Shown piece after piece: positions 24,692 to 35,649 of a stretch of DNA of 64,000 nt. Position numbers and translations under genes: made by a program. Origin of the DNA: DATCZB01 sp035513215 (GTDB taxonomy: Bacteria > Pseudomonadota > Gammaproteobacteria > Steroidobacterales > Rariloculaceae); assembly GCA_035513215.1 (NCBI GenBank), contig DATKCK010000078.1, positions 37,762 to 101,761 on the forward strand, given 5' to 3'. Each line of letters starts with the position of its first letter. Position 1 is the first letter of the stretch. The notes below the pieces were generated by a model that had not been told where the DNA came from, ran no database searches, and was given only the letters and a program-made list of their open reading frames with translations.

Positions 24692-25902
24692 CGAAGCGAG
24701 CGAGGCCGCTCGAGGTCGTCGTGGCCGGAGCCGGACCCGTCGGTCTGCTGTTCGCCGCACGGCTGGCTCGCGGCCAGTCGGCAGGCCGATTCCGTATCCG
24801 GATCGTCGACGCGCAGGCGCCGGCGAGCTGGCGGGCGCAACGTCCGGATCCGCGCGTGTACGCGCTGTCGCGCGAGTCGCAACAGCTGCTCGGCGATCTG
24901 TGGCAATCGGTTGCGGCGCGGCGCGTGTCGCCGTATCGCCGGATGCACGTCTGGGAGGGCCCTGCCGCTGGCGCGGACGCCTCGATTACGTTCGACGCGG
25001 CCGAGATCGGCGAGCCCGATCTCGGCCACATCGTAGAGGACAGCCTGCTTCGCAGCGTCCTGCTCGACGATCTCGCGCGCGCGGAAGTCGAGATCGCTTT
25101 CGGTAGCGGAGTGGAAGGCGTCGAGCTGGAACGCGAAGCCGTCTCGGTGGCCTTGAGTGACGGCACGACGATGACGGCCGATCTCGTCGTCGGCGCTGAC
25201 GGGACCGACTCGCGGGTTCGGGCGGCCGTCGGCATCCCCACCTTCGAGAAAGACTACCGGCAGCGCGCCGTCGTCACCCACGTTGCGACCGAAAAGCCGC
25301 ATCGCGAAACGGCCTGGCAGCGATTCATGCCCGAAGGCCCGCTCGCCTTCCTGCCGCTGTCGGACGGGCGATGCTCGATCGTCTGGACCAACTCGTCGGC
25401 GACCGCCGAAGGGTTGCTCGCAATGGACGACGATGCGTTCATCGACGCGCTCGAGACCTCGAGCGCCGGCGTTCTCGGCAAGCTCGGTCCGTGCACCGAG
25501 CGGCTCGCGTTCCCGCTGCGCCTGACACACGCGGTTCGCTACACGGGCTTAGGTGTCGCGCTGATCGGGGACGCCGCGCATGCCGTGCATCCGCTCGCCG
25601 GTCAGGGAATGAATCTCGGGTTTCGCGATGCCGCCGTGCTGGCCGGGGCGCTCGTCGAGGCTTCGGCGCGAGGCGAGCATCCCGGCGACGAGCGTGTGCT
25701 GCGGCGCTACGAGCGCCGGCAGAAGGCACATAATCTCGGCATGCAGCTCGCGTTCGACGGGCTGAATGCGCTGTTCGGCCGGCGCGCGCCGCGCTGGGCC
25801 GCGCCGATTCGCGGCCTGGGACTGGCAGTCGTCGACCGTTCGGCGCCGGCCAAGCGCATGCTGATGCGGCGGGCTCTCGGTCTCGATCGCGCCTTGGCTT
25901 AG
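24688..25902 (+). CDS. ubiI: UbiI/VisC-type ubiquinone hydroxylase
   Basis: A 404-residue FAD-dependent hydroxylase, paralogous to UbiH. Features are GAGPVGLLFAARL at the N-terminus, a VVGADGTDSRVR segment and the motif GDAAHAVHPLAGQGMNLGFRD. The location directly after ubiH matches the ubiH-ubiI pair, in which UbiI adds the C5 hydroxyl. With Coq7 for C6 and UbiH for C1 the window holds a full aerobic hydroxylase set. Subfamily assignment between UbiI and UbiF rests on context. Confidence 0.88.
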   Translation: MTKRARPLEVVVAGAGPVGLLFAARLARGQSAGRFRIRIVDAQAPASWRAQRPDPRVYALSRESQQLLGDLWQSVAARRVSPYRRMHVWEGPAAGADASITFDAAEIGEPDLGHIVEDSLLRSVLLDDLARAEVEIAFGSGVEGVELEREAVSVALSDGTTMTADLVVGADGTDSRVRAAVGIPTFEKDYRQRAVVTHVATEKPHRETAWQRFMPEGPLAFLPLSDGRCSIVWTNSSATAEGLLAMDDDAFIDALETSSAGVLGKLGPCTERLAFPLRLTHAVRYTGLGVALIGDAAHAVHPLAGQGMNLGFRDAAVLAGALVEASARGEHPGDERVLRRYERRQKAHNLGMQLAFDGLNALFGRRAPRWAAPIRGLGLAVVDRSAPAKRMLMRRALGLDRALA

Positions 25903-25913
25903 AATGCCCGGCT

Positions 25914-28715
25914 ATGAGCAAGCGAACCCCGTTGTCTGTCCTCGTCCTTCTCGCGAGTTTCCCGCCGCTGCCGGCGGCGGCGCAGGAAGCCACCTGGAAC
26001 TCGACCCTCGAGCGCATTTCCAGCGCCGTCGTCTCGATCAGAATCGATAGTCCCCGGGCCTTCGATACCGAGAGGAACGTCTCGAGTCAGGCGACGGGAT
26101 TCGTCGTCGATGCCGAGCGGGGCCTGATTCTGACCAATCGGCACGTCGTCACTCCGGGGCCGGTGCGGGCGCAGGCCATTTTTCTGAACCAGGAAGAGGT
26201 CGATCTCGCGCCGATCTACCGCGATCCCGTCCACGACTTCGGTTTCTATCGCTACGATCCTGCGGATCTGCAGTTCATAGAGCCTTACGAGCTGACGCTC
26301 GCTCCCGAGGCGGCGCAGGTCGGTCGCGACATTCGCGTCGTCGGCAACGATGCCGGTGAGCGCCTGTCGATACTGGCCGGCACGATCGCGCGGCTCGACC
26401 GTCAGGCGCCGGACTATGGTGCGGGCCGCTACAACGACTTCAATACCTTCTATCTTCAGGCAGCCTCGGGAACGTCGGGAGGCTCCTCCGGCTCGCCGGT
26501 CATCGACATCAACGGCCAAGTCGTCGCCCTGAATGCCGGCGCCAACACTCAGGCCGCCTCGAGCTTCTTCCTGCCGCTCGATCGGGTTCAGGTTGCCCTC
26601 GAGCTGATCCAGAAAGGGCAGCCCGTTCCGCGCGGCACGCTACAGACGGAGTTCGTGCATAGTCCCTACGCCGAATTGCGGCGGCTCGGACTGCACCGAG
26701 ACACCGAGGTCGAGATGCGCGGGGCGTTTCCCGATCTCACCGGCCTGCTCGTCGTCGAGCGCGTGCTGCCGGGATCGCCGGCTGCCGCGGCCCTGGAACC
26801 AGGCGATATTCTGCTCGCCGTCGCCGATCAGCGTGTCGCGGAGTTCGTTCCGCTGGCCGAGCTGCTCGACGCCCGGGTCGGTGGAATCGTCAGCGTTCTG
26901 ATCGAGCGCGGCGGCGAGCGGCTCGAGCGCGAGATCAGCGTGACCGATCTCGAGAGCATCACGCCGCGCGAGTACGTCGAATTCGGCGACGGCGTTTTTC
27001 ACGAGCTTTCCTATCAGCAGGCACGGCACTTTTACCGGGAGGTCAAGGGCGTTTACGTCGCCAATCCGGGATACGTCTTCGGGACGGCGGCGATTCCGCG
27101 CGCGAGCCTGATCACGCAGTTCGATGGCAAGCCGCTGTCCAGTCTGGACGATTTCGAAGCCGCAATAACGGCGATCCCGAGGAACGCGCAGACTCGCGTT
27201 CGCTTCGTGACGATCGACGATCCCGGCACGGAACGACAGCGGATCCTGAACAATTTCAGTGACTGGTACCCGAGCGTTCGCTGCCGCCGCGATGACGATA
27301 CGGGCGAGTGGCCCTGCCGCGACCTTGCGCTCAGCACCGAGGTCGCCCGCCCCGATCCGCAGGAAACGAGCTTTCCGCCGGAACGCGAGCTTCACGTGCA
27401 GCGGATCGGGTCGTCGCTGGTGCTCGTCAACTACAGCATGCCGTACACGATCTCCGGCGTTGCCGACCGGTACTACTACGGCACGGGCCTCATCGTCGAC
27501 ACCGACCGGGGTTGGGTCGTCGTCGATCGGAATACCGTCCCGGTCGCGATGGGTGACATTCAGATCACGTTCGCCGGTTCCGTCGAGATTCCCGGCAGCG
27601 TCGAATACGTTCACCCGCTGCACAATCTCGCGGTCGTCTCCTACGATCCCGCGCTGATCGGCGACACGCCCGTGCAGGCTGCCGTCCTCGTCGACGCGGC
27701 TTTCGAAGCGGGGGACAACGTCGCCGTCGTCGGTCTCGGACCGGATCACGATGTCATGTCGCAATGGAGCCAGGTCGCGAGCTTCAGTCCGCTCAATCTT
27801 CCATTGTCGCGAACGCTGCGCTTCCGGGATTCGAACCTCGAAGCCGTCGATCTCGTCAATGGGCCGACCGATTTCGACGGCGTCCTCGTCGACGCCGAGG
27901 GCAGGACGCTCGCGCTCTGGTCGAGCTTCGCCTATCAGGCCGGGCGTGAAACGACGCAGATCAACATGGGCATCCCCTCGGATCTCGTCATCGACATGCT
28001 CGAGGCCATGCGCGCCGACAGGCTGCTGCGTTCGCTGGAGGTCGAGTGGCAGCCTTCGCCGCTAGCTTCGGCGCGCAAGCTCGAGCTGCCCGAAGAATGG
28101 GCGCGCCGCTACGAAACCCACAACCCCCAGCGGCGCCAGATCCTCTCGGTGGCATCGATCGTCGCGGGGTCGCCGGCAGCGGACGTATTCAGAACGGGGG
28201 ACCTGCTGCTCAGCATCGACGGCGCCCTGGCGAACTCGTTCCGCGAGGTCGAGCGGGCGACGCAAAAGGAATCCGTCGAGGTCGTGCTGTTTCGCGATGG
28301 CGAGGAGTCGACACACACGATCGACACCGTCGCGCTCGACGGTATCGGCGTCGATCGCGTGGTACTCTGGGCGGGCGCGCTGCTGCAGCCCCCGCACCGG
28401 GCGCTCGCGGCCCAGCGCGGGCTGACGCTCGGCGGCGTCTATGTCTCGTTCTACAACTTCGGCTCGCCGGCGAGTCGCGCGGGCCTGCTCGCGGGCCGCC
28501 GGGTTCTGGCGGTCAACGGCGAGCCTACGCCCGACCTCGACCGCTTCGTCGAAGTCATCCGCGGGCTCGACGCCAGCGAGTCCGTGCGCCTGAACGTGGT
28601 GTCCTTCAACAACGTGCCCGAAGTCATCACGCTCGAGCTCGACGAGCACTACTGGCCGACGCACGAGATCAGACGCGTCGGCAACGACTGGCAACGGCGG
28701 CCGCTCGATCCCTGA
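25914..28715 (+). CDS. Tandem HtrA-type serine protease with PDZ domains, Nma111-like
   Basis: A 933-residue secreted protein with signal peptide (residues 1-23, cut after AAA). The first trypsin-like domain has the triad His77 (TNRHVV), Asp108 (PVHDFGFY) and Ser192 in GGSSGSPVID. PDZ-like regions follow near residues 265-345 and 365-430. A second protease-like domain spans about 505-700, with motifs parallel to the first but degenerate: RNTV replaces RHVV, HNLAVV replaces HDFGFY, and no GxSGxP is found. Further PDZ-like regions follow at about 735-800 and 830-915. This duplicated layout and the GGSSGSP motif are those of fungal Nma111, not of DegP or DegS. Periplasmic quality control is inferred. 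The stop abuts the convergent DUF255 gene with no spacer. Confidence 0.85.
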   Translation: MSKRTPLSVLVLLASFPPLPAAAQEATWNSTLERISSAVVSIRIDSPRAFDTERNVSSQATGFVVDAERGLILTNRHVVTPGPVRAQAIFLNQEEVDLAPIYRDPVHDFGFYRYDPADLQFIEPYELTLAPEAAQVGRDIRVVGNDAGERLSILAGTIARLDRQAPDYGAGRYNDFNTFYLQAASGTSGGSSGSPVIDINGQVVALNAGANTQAASSFFLPLDRVQVALELIQKGQPVPRGTLQTEFVHSPYAELRRLGLHRDTEVEMRGAFPDLTGLLVVERVLPGSPAAAALEPGDILLAVADQRVAEFVPLAELLDARVGGIVSVLIERGGERLEREISVTDLESITPREYVEFGDGVFHELSYQQARHFYREVKGVYVANPGYVFGTAAIPRASLITQFDGKPLSSLDDFEAAITAIPRNAQTRVRFVTIDDPGTERQRILNNFSDWYPSVRCRRDDDTGEWPCRDLALSTEVARPDPQETSFPPERELHVQRIGSSLVLVNYSMPYTISGVADRYYYGTGLIVDTDRGWVVVDRNTVPVAMGDIQITFAGSVEIPGSVEYVHPLHNLAVVSYDPALIGDTPVQAAVLVDAAFEAGDNVAVVGLGPDHDVMSQWSQVASFSPLNLPLSRTLRFRDSNLEAVDLVNGPTDFDGVLVDAEGRTLALWSSFAYQAGRETTQINMGIPSDLVIDMLEAMRADRLLRSLEVEWQPSPLASARKLELPEEWARRYETHNPQRRQILSVASIVAGSPAADVFRTGDLLLSIDGALANSFREVERATQKESVEVVLFRDGEESTHTIDTVALDGIGVDRVVLWAGALLQPPHRALAAQRGLTLGGVYVSFYNFGSPASRAGLLAGRRVLAVNGEPTPDLDRFVEVIRGLDASESVRLNVVSFNNVPEVITLELDEHYWPTHEIRRVGNDWQRRPLDP

Positions 28716-30722
<2,007 letters not shown>

Positions 30723-30735
30723 CGATTGACTATAA

Positions 30736-30816
30736 CAAACGGGGTCAGACCCACTTTCTGCGATACGCCGTCGAGCAAACGGGGTCAGACCCCCTTTCTG
30801 TGATACGGCGCTCGAG
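30736..30816. repeat. Direct repeat of two 40-base units around GGGGTCAGACCC
   Basis: Two copies of a unit beginning CAAACGGGGTCAGACCC and continuing with CTTTCTG, GATAC and TCGAG lie in tandem at about 30736-30775 and 30776-30816, differing at a few positions. Each contains the 13-base palindrome also found at 17460, 42612 and 42629. They occupy much of the 171-base gap between the DUF255 gene and lgt. Confidence 0.75.
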
Positions 30817-30893
30817 CCGCCCGTCAGCGTTTATGGAGAGCCTCCGATGCCGTTTGTTTTACACTTGCGGCTGACTACACGAGGGGCTGGGCG

Positions 30894-31676
30894 CTGTTCG
30901 AATTTCCCGATATCGATCCGGTCGCGTTCTCGATCTGGCGGCTCGAGGTGCATTGGTATGGGCTGATGTACGTGCTCGGCTTTCTGGCCGGCTGGCTCGG
31001 GCTGCGCTGGCGCGCGCGGAAGCCGGGTAGTCCGATCGGGCCGTCGGAGGTCGAGGATCTGGTTTTTTACGTCGCGGTCGGCGTGTTCGTCGGCGGGCGC
31101 ATCGGCTACATGCTGCTCTACAACCTTGCCGGTCTGGTCGAGAACCCCCTGAGCCTCTTCTTCGTCTGGCAAGGCGGCATGTCGTTCCATGGCGGACTGC
31201 TCGGCGTCCTGATCGCGATGGGGCTTTTCGCGCGCCGCCGCGGGCATCACTACTTCACGGTCGCGGATCAGGTCGCGCCGTGGATTGCGCCGGGAATCTT
31301 CTTCGTGCGCGTCGGTAACTTCATCAACGCGGAGCTTTGGGGCCGCGAAACCGACGTGCCGTGGGCCGTCATCTATCAAGGCGAGGCGCTGCATCCGAGC
31401 CAGCTCTACGAGGCGACTCTGGAAGGACTCGTGCTGTTCATCGTATTGCTGCTCTATTCGGCGAAGCCGCGGCCGTTGATGGCCGTCTCGGCTCTGTTCC
31501 TGCTGCTTTACGGCGTCTTTCGCTTCGCCGTCGAGTTCATCCGTGTGCCGGACAACGGGATCTACATCGCCTGGGACTGGCTGACGCTCGGGCAGATCTA
31601 CACGGCCCCGATGATCGTCGGCGGCATCGTACTGCTCGTGCTGGCCTACCGGCGGCCGCGCCGGGTCGAAGCATGA
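30894..31676 (+). CDS. lgt: Phosphatidylglycerol--prolipoprotein diacylglyceryl transferase (Lgt)
   Basis: About 260 residues with seven membrane helices. Transfers diacylglycerol from phosphatidylglycerol to the lipobox Cys of prolipoproteins. Signature segments are HWYGLMYVLGF, the HGGLLG motif, RVGNFINAELWGR and PSQLYEA. The first ATG/GTG/TTG in frame (30948 region) would cut away the conserved N-terminus. The in-frame upstream sequence LFEFPDIDPVAFSIWRLEV matches Lgt proteins, so initiation is placed at CTG 30894, which has GAGGGG seven bases upstream. No ATG, GTG or TTG lies in that frame between about 30843 and 30894. The stop overlaps thyA as ATGA. Confidence 0.92.
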   Translation: MFEFPDIDPVAFSIWRLEVHWYGLMYVLGFLAGWLGLRWRARKPGSPIGPSEVEDLVFYVAVGVFVGGRIGYMLLYNLAGLVENPLSLFFVWQGGMSFHGGLLGVLIAMGLFARRRGHHYFTVADQVAPWIAPGIFFVRVGNFINAELWGRETDVPWAVIYQGEALHPSQLYEATLEGLVLFIVLLLYSAKPRPLMAVSALFLLLYGVFRFAVEFIRVPDNGIYIAWDWLTLGQIYTAPMIVGGIVLLVLAYRRPRRVEA

Positions 31677-32467
31677 AGCAGTATCTCGAGCTGTTGCAGC
31701 GAATCATCGAAGAGGGCGCGAGCAAGAACGACCGCACCGGCACGGGCACGCTTTCGGTCTTCGGCCACCAGATGCGGTTCAGGCTCGATGACGGGTTCCC
31801 GCTCGTGACGACCAAGCGGCTGCATCTGAAATCGATCGTCGTCGAGCTGCTGTGGATTCTGAAGGGGGATACCAACGTCTCCTACCTGCGCGAGAACAAC
31901 GTCACGATCTGGGACGAGTGGGCCGATGACGAGGGTAACCTCGGTCCGGTCTACGGCGCGCAATGGCGAGCCTGGCCTACGCCCGACGGCGGCCACATCG
32001 ACCAGATCGGGCGGGCGATGCAGCTCTTGCGCGACGATCCCGATTCCAGGCGCAACCTCGTCAGTGCGTGGAACGTGGCCGAGCTGCCGCGAATGGCGCT
32101 TTCGCCCTGCCACACGCTGTTTCAATTGCATGTCGCCGAGGAGCGCCTGTCTTGCCAGCTCTATCAGCGCAGCGCGGACGTGTTTCTCGGCGTGCCGTTC
32201 AACGTCGCCTCGTATTCGCTGCTGACGCACATGATGGCGCAGCAGGCGGGTCTTGAGCCCGGCGATTTCATCTGGACCGGCGGCGATTGCCATCTCTACA
32301 GCAATCACCTCGAGCAGGCCCGATTGCAGCTCAAGCGGGAACCGCTGCCGCTGCCGCGCCTCGTGATCAAGCGCGAGCCGGAGAGCCTGTTCGACTATCG
32401 CTACGAGGATTTCGAGTTCGCCGGCTACGAGGCCCACCCGCCGATCCGCGCCGCCGTTGCTGTCTGA
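31673..32467 (+). CDS. thyA: Thymidylate synthase
   Basis: A 264-residue enzyme, the same length as E. coli ThyA. It methylates dUMP to dTMP with 5,10-methylene-THF. The catalytic Cys146 lies in SPCHTLFQ. The phosphate-binding Arg in SKNDRTGTGTLSVFG, the QLYQRSADVFLGVPFN stretch and the GGDCHLYSNH segment are intact. The lgt-thyA order with an ATGA overlap is the classic gammaproteobacterial arrangement. Confidence 0.98.
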   Translation: MKQYLELLQRIIEEGASKNDRTGTGTLSVFGHQMRFRLDDGFPLVTTKRLHLKSIVVELLWILKGDTNVSYLRENNVTIWDEWADDEGNLGPVYGAQWRAWPTPDGGHIDQIGRAMQLLRDDPDSRRNLVSAWNVAELPRMALSPCHTLFQLHVAEERLSCQLYQRSADVFLGVPFNVASYSLLTHMMAQQAGLEPGDFIWTGGDCHLYSNHLEQARLQLKREPLPLPRLVIKREPESLFDYRYEDFEFAGYEAHPPIRAAVAV

Positions 32468-32477
32468 GGTGCCGTCC

Positions 32478-33827
32478 CTAGAGACGGAGACGCTGCTCGA
32501 CGAGAGTACAGGCGAGACCGAGACTCGCCGCGTCGTCGCCGGCGGCCGTTGCCTCGTCGAGAATCCCGGCCTGAATGCGGCCGCGGCGCTGCGCTTCGGC
32601 GTAGCCGATTTCCGGATGAAACATGACCATCGAGTAGCGCGGAATGAAACGGCCGGGAAAGCGCCGCTCGAGCTCGAACGACAGAGCCGCGCGCCGCTCG
32701 AACGCGGGATCGCGAACGGTGTCGCGCATCTCATCGTAGTTCTCGAGAGCCATCTCGGCGATCGCGCGCGCGTTGTCGCGGCGCGCGGCTTCGAACCGCT
32801 CGGCGACCTCGGGCCATGCGGGCCCGAGCTCGGCGACGAGCCGCGCGAGGGAGGCGCAGTCCTCGAACGCCGCGTTCATGCCCTGCCCGTGAAACGGAAC
32901 GATTGCATGGGCCGCATCGCCGATCAGCAGGACGCAGCCTCCGCCGCGGTCAGCCGTATGACTCCACGGCTCGCAGCGCACCGTGCCCAGCATGCCGGGC
33001 GGCTTGTCGCCGTATTCGCGCGCGAGCGCCGGCATCAACGGCAGCGCGTCCGAAAAATGCTCGGCGAAGAACGCGGCGACGTTGCCTGAGTCGACGGAAT
33101 CGAAACCGGGCCGTCCCTCGTGCGGCAGGAACAGCGTGGCGGTGAACGTCCGATCGAGATTGGGCAGGGCGATCAGCATGAAGCCGCCGCGCGGCCATAT
33201 GTGAAGGCCGTCCGGGACGAGCGCGAACGCACCGTCGGCACGCGCCGGAATCGTCAGCTCACGGTAGCCGTGATCGAGCAGATCCTCGCGTGCCGCGACG
33301 CGGCCGGCGGTGGCCAAGCGGCGCCTGATCACCGACCCAGCGCCGTCGGCGGCCAGCAGCAGGCGCGGGCCGATCTGCCGCTCGCCGGCCGGCGAGCGCA
33401 GCGTCGCGACGGCGCGGTCGACATCGAGATCGATGCAACTGTGCTCGAATCGGTAGTCGACCCGCCAGCGTTCGCGCGCGAACTCGAGAAGCTTCAGATT
33501 CAGCTCGTGGCGCGAGACCGACCAGATGCACTCGTCCCGCTGCCCGCCGTAGGCCAGAAAGCGTTCCGTTCGATCGGACTCGTGGACGATGCGACCGCGC
33601 ATCGGAAGCAGCAGCGGCCGAACGGCGGCGAAGGCATCGGCGAGCTCTAGCGCGCGAATGCCGCGGGCCGCGAGCGCGAGGTTGATCGAGCGCCCCGCGA
33701 CCCTGGGCGCTTCGCCCGGCGCCGGATTGCGCTCGTAGACGGTGACCGCGAATCCCTCGCGCGCTAGCAGGATGGCGAGCAGATTGCCGCTCAAGCCCGC
33801 GCCGACAATCGCGATCGGCTCCGTCAC
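32478..33827 (-). CDS. kmo: Kynurenine 3-monooxygenase
   Basis: A 449-residue FAD hydroxylase that makes 3-hydroxykynurenine. The FAD fingerprint IVGAGLSGNLLAILLAREG, the RSINLALAARGIRAL segment typical of KMO, and GDAAHAIVPFHGQGMNAAFEDC are present. The C-terminal part shows a YSMVMFHPEIGYAEA region. The GTG at 33827 is used because upstream codons in this frame lie within kynU. It is the last gene of haaO-kynU-kmo, four bases after kynU, and convergent with thyA. Confidence 0.94.
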   Translation of the reverse strand: MTEPIAIVGAGLSGNLLAILLAREGFAVTVYERNPAPGEAPRVAGRSINLALAARGIRALELADAFAAVRPLLLPMRGRIVHESDRTERFLAYGGQRDECIWSVSRHELNLKLLEFARERWRVDYRFEHSCIDLDVDRAVATLRSPAGERQIGPRLLLAADGAGSVIRRRLATAGRVAAREDLLDHGYRELTIPARADGAFALVPDGLHIWPRGGFMLIALPNLDRTFTATLFLPHEGRPGFDSVDSGNVAAFFAEHFSDALPLMPALAREYGDKPPGMLGTVRCEPWSHTADRGGGCVLLIGDAAHAIVPFHGQGMNAAFEDCASLARLVAELGPAWPEVAERFEAARRDNARAIAEMALENYDEMRDTVRDPAFERRAALSFELERRFPGRFIPRYSMVMFHPEIGYAEAQRRGRIQAGILDEATAAGDDAASLGLACTLVEQRLRL

Positions 33828-33831
33828 CGGG

Positions 33832-35109
33832 TTATTCCTCGAGCGCGGCGGCGAGCGCCGAGGCGCCGGCATGAACGTCGACGAAGCGGTTGTACAGCGG
33901 GACCGGCGCGAGCCGCAGGACATCGGGCGCGCGCCAGTCGACGACGACGCCGGCCGCGCGCATCGAGGCCGCGATGCGCGCGGCCGCGGTGGCTTCCCGG
34001 CGCAGCCTGAGCGAGAGCTGCGCGCCGCGGCCGGCAGGATCGGCAGGCGTCAGAATCTCGACCGCATCGCCGCAGAGCGCCCTGACGAGTGCTTCGAGAT
34101 AGCCCGTCAGGGCGACGGATTTTCGGCGCAAGCGCTCGAGCCCGGCATTGGCGAACAGGGTCAACGACGCCTCGAGCGGTGCCATCGCCAGAATCGGAGG
34201 ATTCGATAGCTGCCAGGCTTCGGCCGAGGCGATCGGCGAAAACCCGGTCGCGCCGTCGAACCGCGTGCGCGGGTCGTGGCCCCACCAGCCAGCCAGGCGC
34301 GGCAGGCTGTCGTCCTCGATCCAGCGGCGATTGACGAAGCAGCCGCCGACGGCGCCCGGTCCGCCGTTCAGGTACTTGTAACTGCACCAGACGGCGAAAT
34401 CCGGCTCCGAAGCGCGCAGGTCGAGCTCGAGATTGCCGATCGCGTGGGCCAGATCGAAGCCGATGCGGCAGCCGTGGCGTCGGGCGACGGCGGCACAGGC
34501 GGCCAGATCGATCGCCTCGCCCGTCAGGTACTGGATTCCCGGCAACAGGACGAGCGCGACTCGCCCGTCGTCGCGTGCCAATGCCGCATCGAGCGATTCG
34601 GCTGTCAAACGGCCCGATTCAGCAGCGAGCCTGACGAGCTCGGTCGCCGGGTCGAGCCCGTGGAAGGCGAGCTGAGACTCGACCGCGTACCGATCGGACG
34701 GAAACGCGCCGTGCTCGATCAGTATTCGGCGGCGCTCGCCGGTGGGCCGAAAGAAGCTCGCGAGCATCAGGTGGAGGTTGACCGTCAGCGAGTTCATGGC
34801 GACGACCTCGCGCGCTTCGGCGCCGATGAGTGCGGCCAGCGGCGCGGAAAAGCGCTCGTGAAAAGCGAACCAGCCGCCTGCATCGAAATGTGCTTCCGCG
34901 CCGAGCCTCGACCATCGGTCGAGCTCGCGGATTACCGCTTGCCGTGCCGTCGCCGGCATCAACCCGAGTGAATGGCCGCAAAGGTAGTGCAGCGCCGCGC
35001 CGCCGTCCTGCCGCGGAAGATCGAACGCGCTTCTGAGATCGGCGAGCTCGTCGTCGGCATCGCGGTCGAGCGCAATGCCGATGTCCGTTGCGATCGCGGG
35101 CGCCGTCAT
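33832..35109 (-). CDS. kynU: Kynureninase
   Basis: A 425-residue PLP enzyme that cleaves 3-hydroxykynurenine (or kynurenine) to 3-hydroxyanthranilate (or anthranilate) and alanine. The fold type I features include the HSLGLMPATARQAV start segment, the MNSLTVNLHLMLASFF stretch, the FDLAHAIGNLELDL segment with the cofactor-binding Asp, and the lysine in CSYKYLNGGPGAVGG. Length is typical. It lies 13 bases after haaO. With kmo and haaO on either side the relevant substrate is probably 3-hydroxykynurenine. Confidence 0.95.
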   Translation of the reverse strand: MTAPAIATDIGIALDRDADDELADLRSAFDLPRQDGGAALHYLCGHSLGLMPATARQAVIRELDRWSRLGAEAHFDAGGWFAFHERFSAPLAALIGAEAREVVAMNSLTVNLHLMLASFFRPTGERRRILIEHGAFPSDRYAVESQLAFHGLDPATELVRLAAESGRLTAESLDAALARDDGRVALVLLPGIQYLTGEAIDLAACAAVARRHGCRIGFDLAHAIGNLELDLRASEPDFAVWCSYKYLNGGPGAVGGCFVNRRWIEDDSLPRLAGWWGHDPRTRFDGATGFSPIASAEAWQLSNPPILAMAPLEASLTLFANAGLERLRRKSVALTGYLEALVRALCGDAVEILTPADPAGRGAQLSLRLRREATAAARIAASMRAAGVVVDWRAPDVLRLAPVPLYNRFVDVHAGASALAAALEE

Positions 35110-35122
35110 GGCCGCGCCGGGA

Positions 35123-35635
35123 TCAGTCCGGATTCAGCACGGTACCGCATCGCTTGCAGGTACGCGCCGTGTCGTCCGCCCAGAAGCGATCGAGAACGGG
35201 CGGAAGGTCGGTGACGATGTCCGAGACTGGCAGAAATTCCTCGTGCAGCTTGTTGCCGCATTGCTCGCAGAACCACATGAAGCCGTCGAGCTCGTCGAGC
35301 CTGCGTTGCCGCTCGACGACGAGGCCGACCGTGCCGGCGAACCGCTGCGGAGAATGCGGCACGCCTGGCGGTAAAAGAAAGATGTCCCCCTCGCGGATCC
35401 TGATGTCGATCGGTTTCCCGTCCTGCATCGTCTTTAGCAGCATGTCGCCTTCGATCTGATGGAACAGCTCGGGCCCTGCATCGTAATGGTAGTCCTTGCG
35501 GGCATTCGGTCCGCCGACGACCATGACGATGAACTCCGAGCCGACATAAAGCTCCCGGTTGCAGACCGGCGGCTTCAGCGACTCGCGGTTGCGTTCGATC
35601 CACTCGCGCAAATTGAAGGGCAGCGTCACTTCCAT
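35123..35635 (-). CDS. haaO: 3-hydroxyanthranilate 3,4-dioxygenase
   Basis: A 170-residue cupin dioxygenase that opens 3-hydroxyanthranilate to the semialdehyde that cyclises to quinolinate. The iron ligands lie in KDYHYDAGPELFHQIEGD and the following PPGVPHSPQ segment. The C-terminus has two CxxC pairs (CEQCGNKLH and CKRCGTVL), the rubredoxin-like iron site of bacterial enzymes. The start at ATG 35635 is chosen because the upstream open frame runs into apaH. It heads the kyn operon, 14 bases after apaH. Confidence 0.95.
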   Translation of the reverse strand: MEVTLPFNLREWIERNRESLKPPVCNRELYVGSEFIVMVVGGPNARKDYHYDAGPELFHQIEGDMLLKTMQDGKPIDIRIREGDIFLLPPGVPHSPQRFAGTVGLVVERQRRLDELDGFMWFCEQCGNKLHEEFLPVSDIVTDLPPVLDRFWADDTARTCKRCGTVLNPD

Positions 35636-35649
35636 CGAGCTTCCTCGTT

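Noticed and set aside
21503..24760. A 1085-codon open frame on the minus strand across ygfB, pepP and ubiH
   Set aside because: It is antisense to three well-supported genes, has an arginine/glutamine-rich composition without domain motifs, and is a usual by-product of GC-rich codon use.
32457..33089. A 210-codon plus-strand frame after thyA
   Set aside because: Antisense to kmo, which has both FAD motifs.
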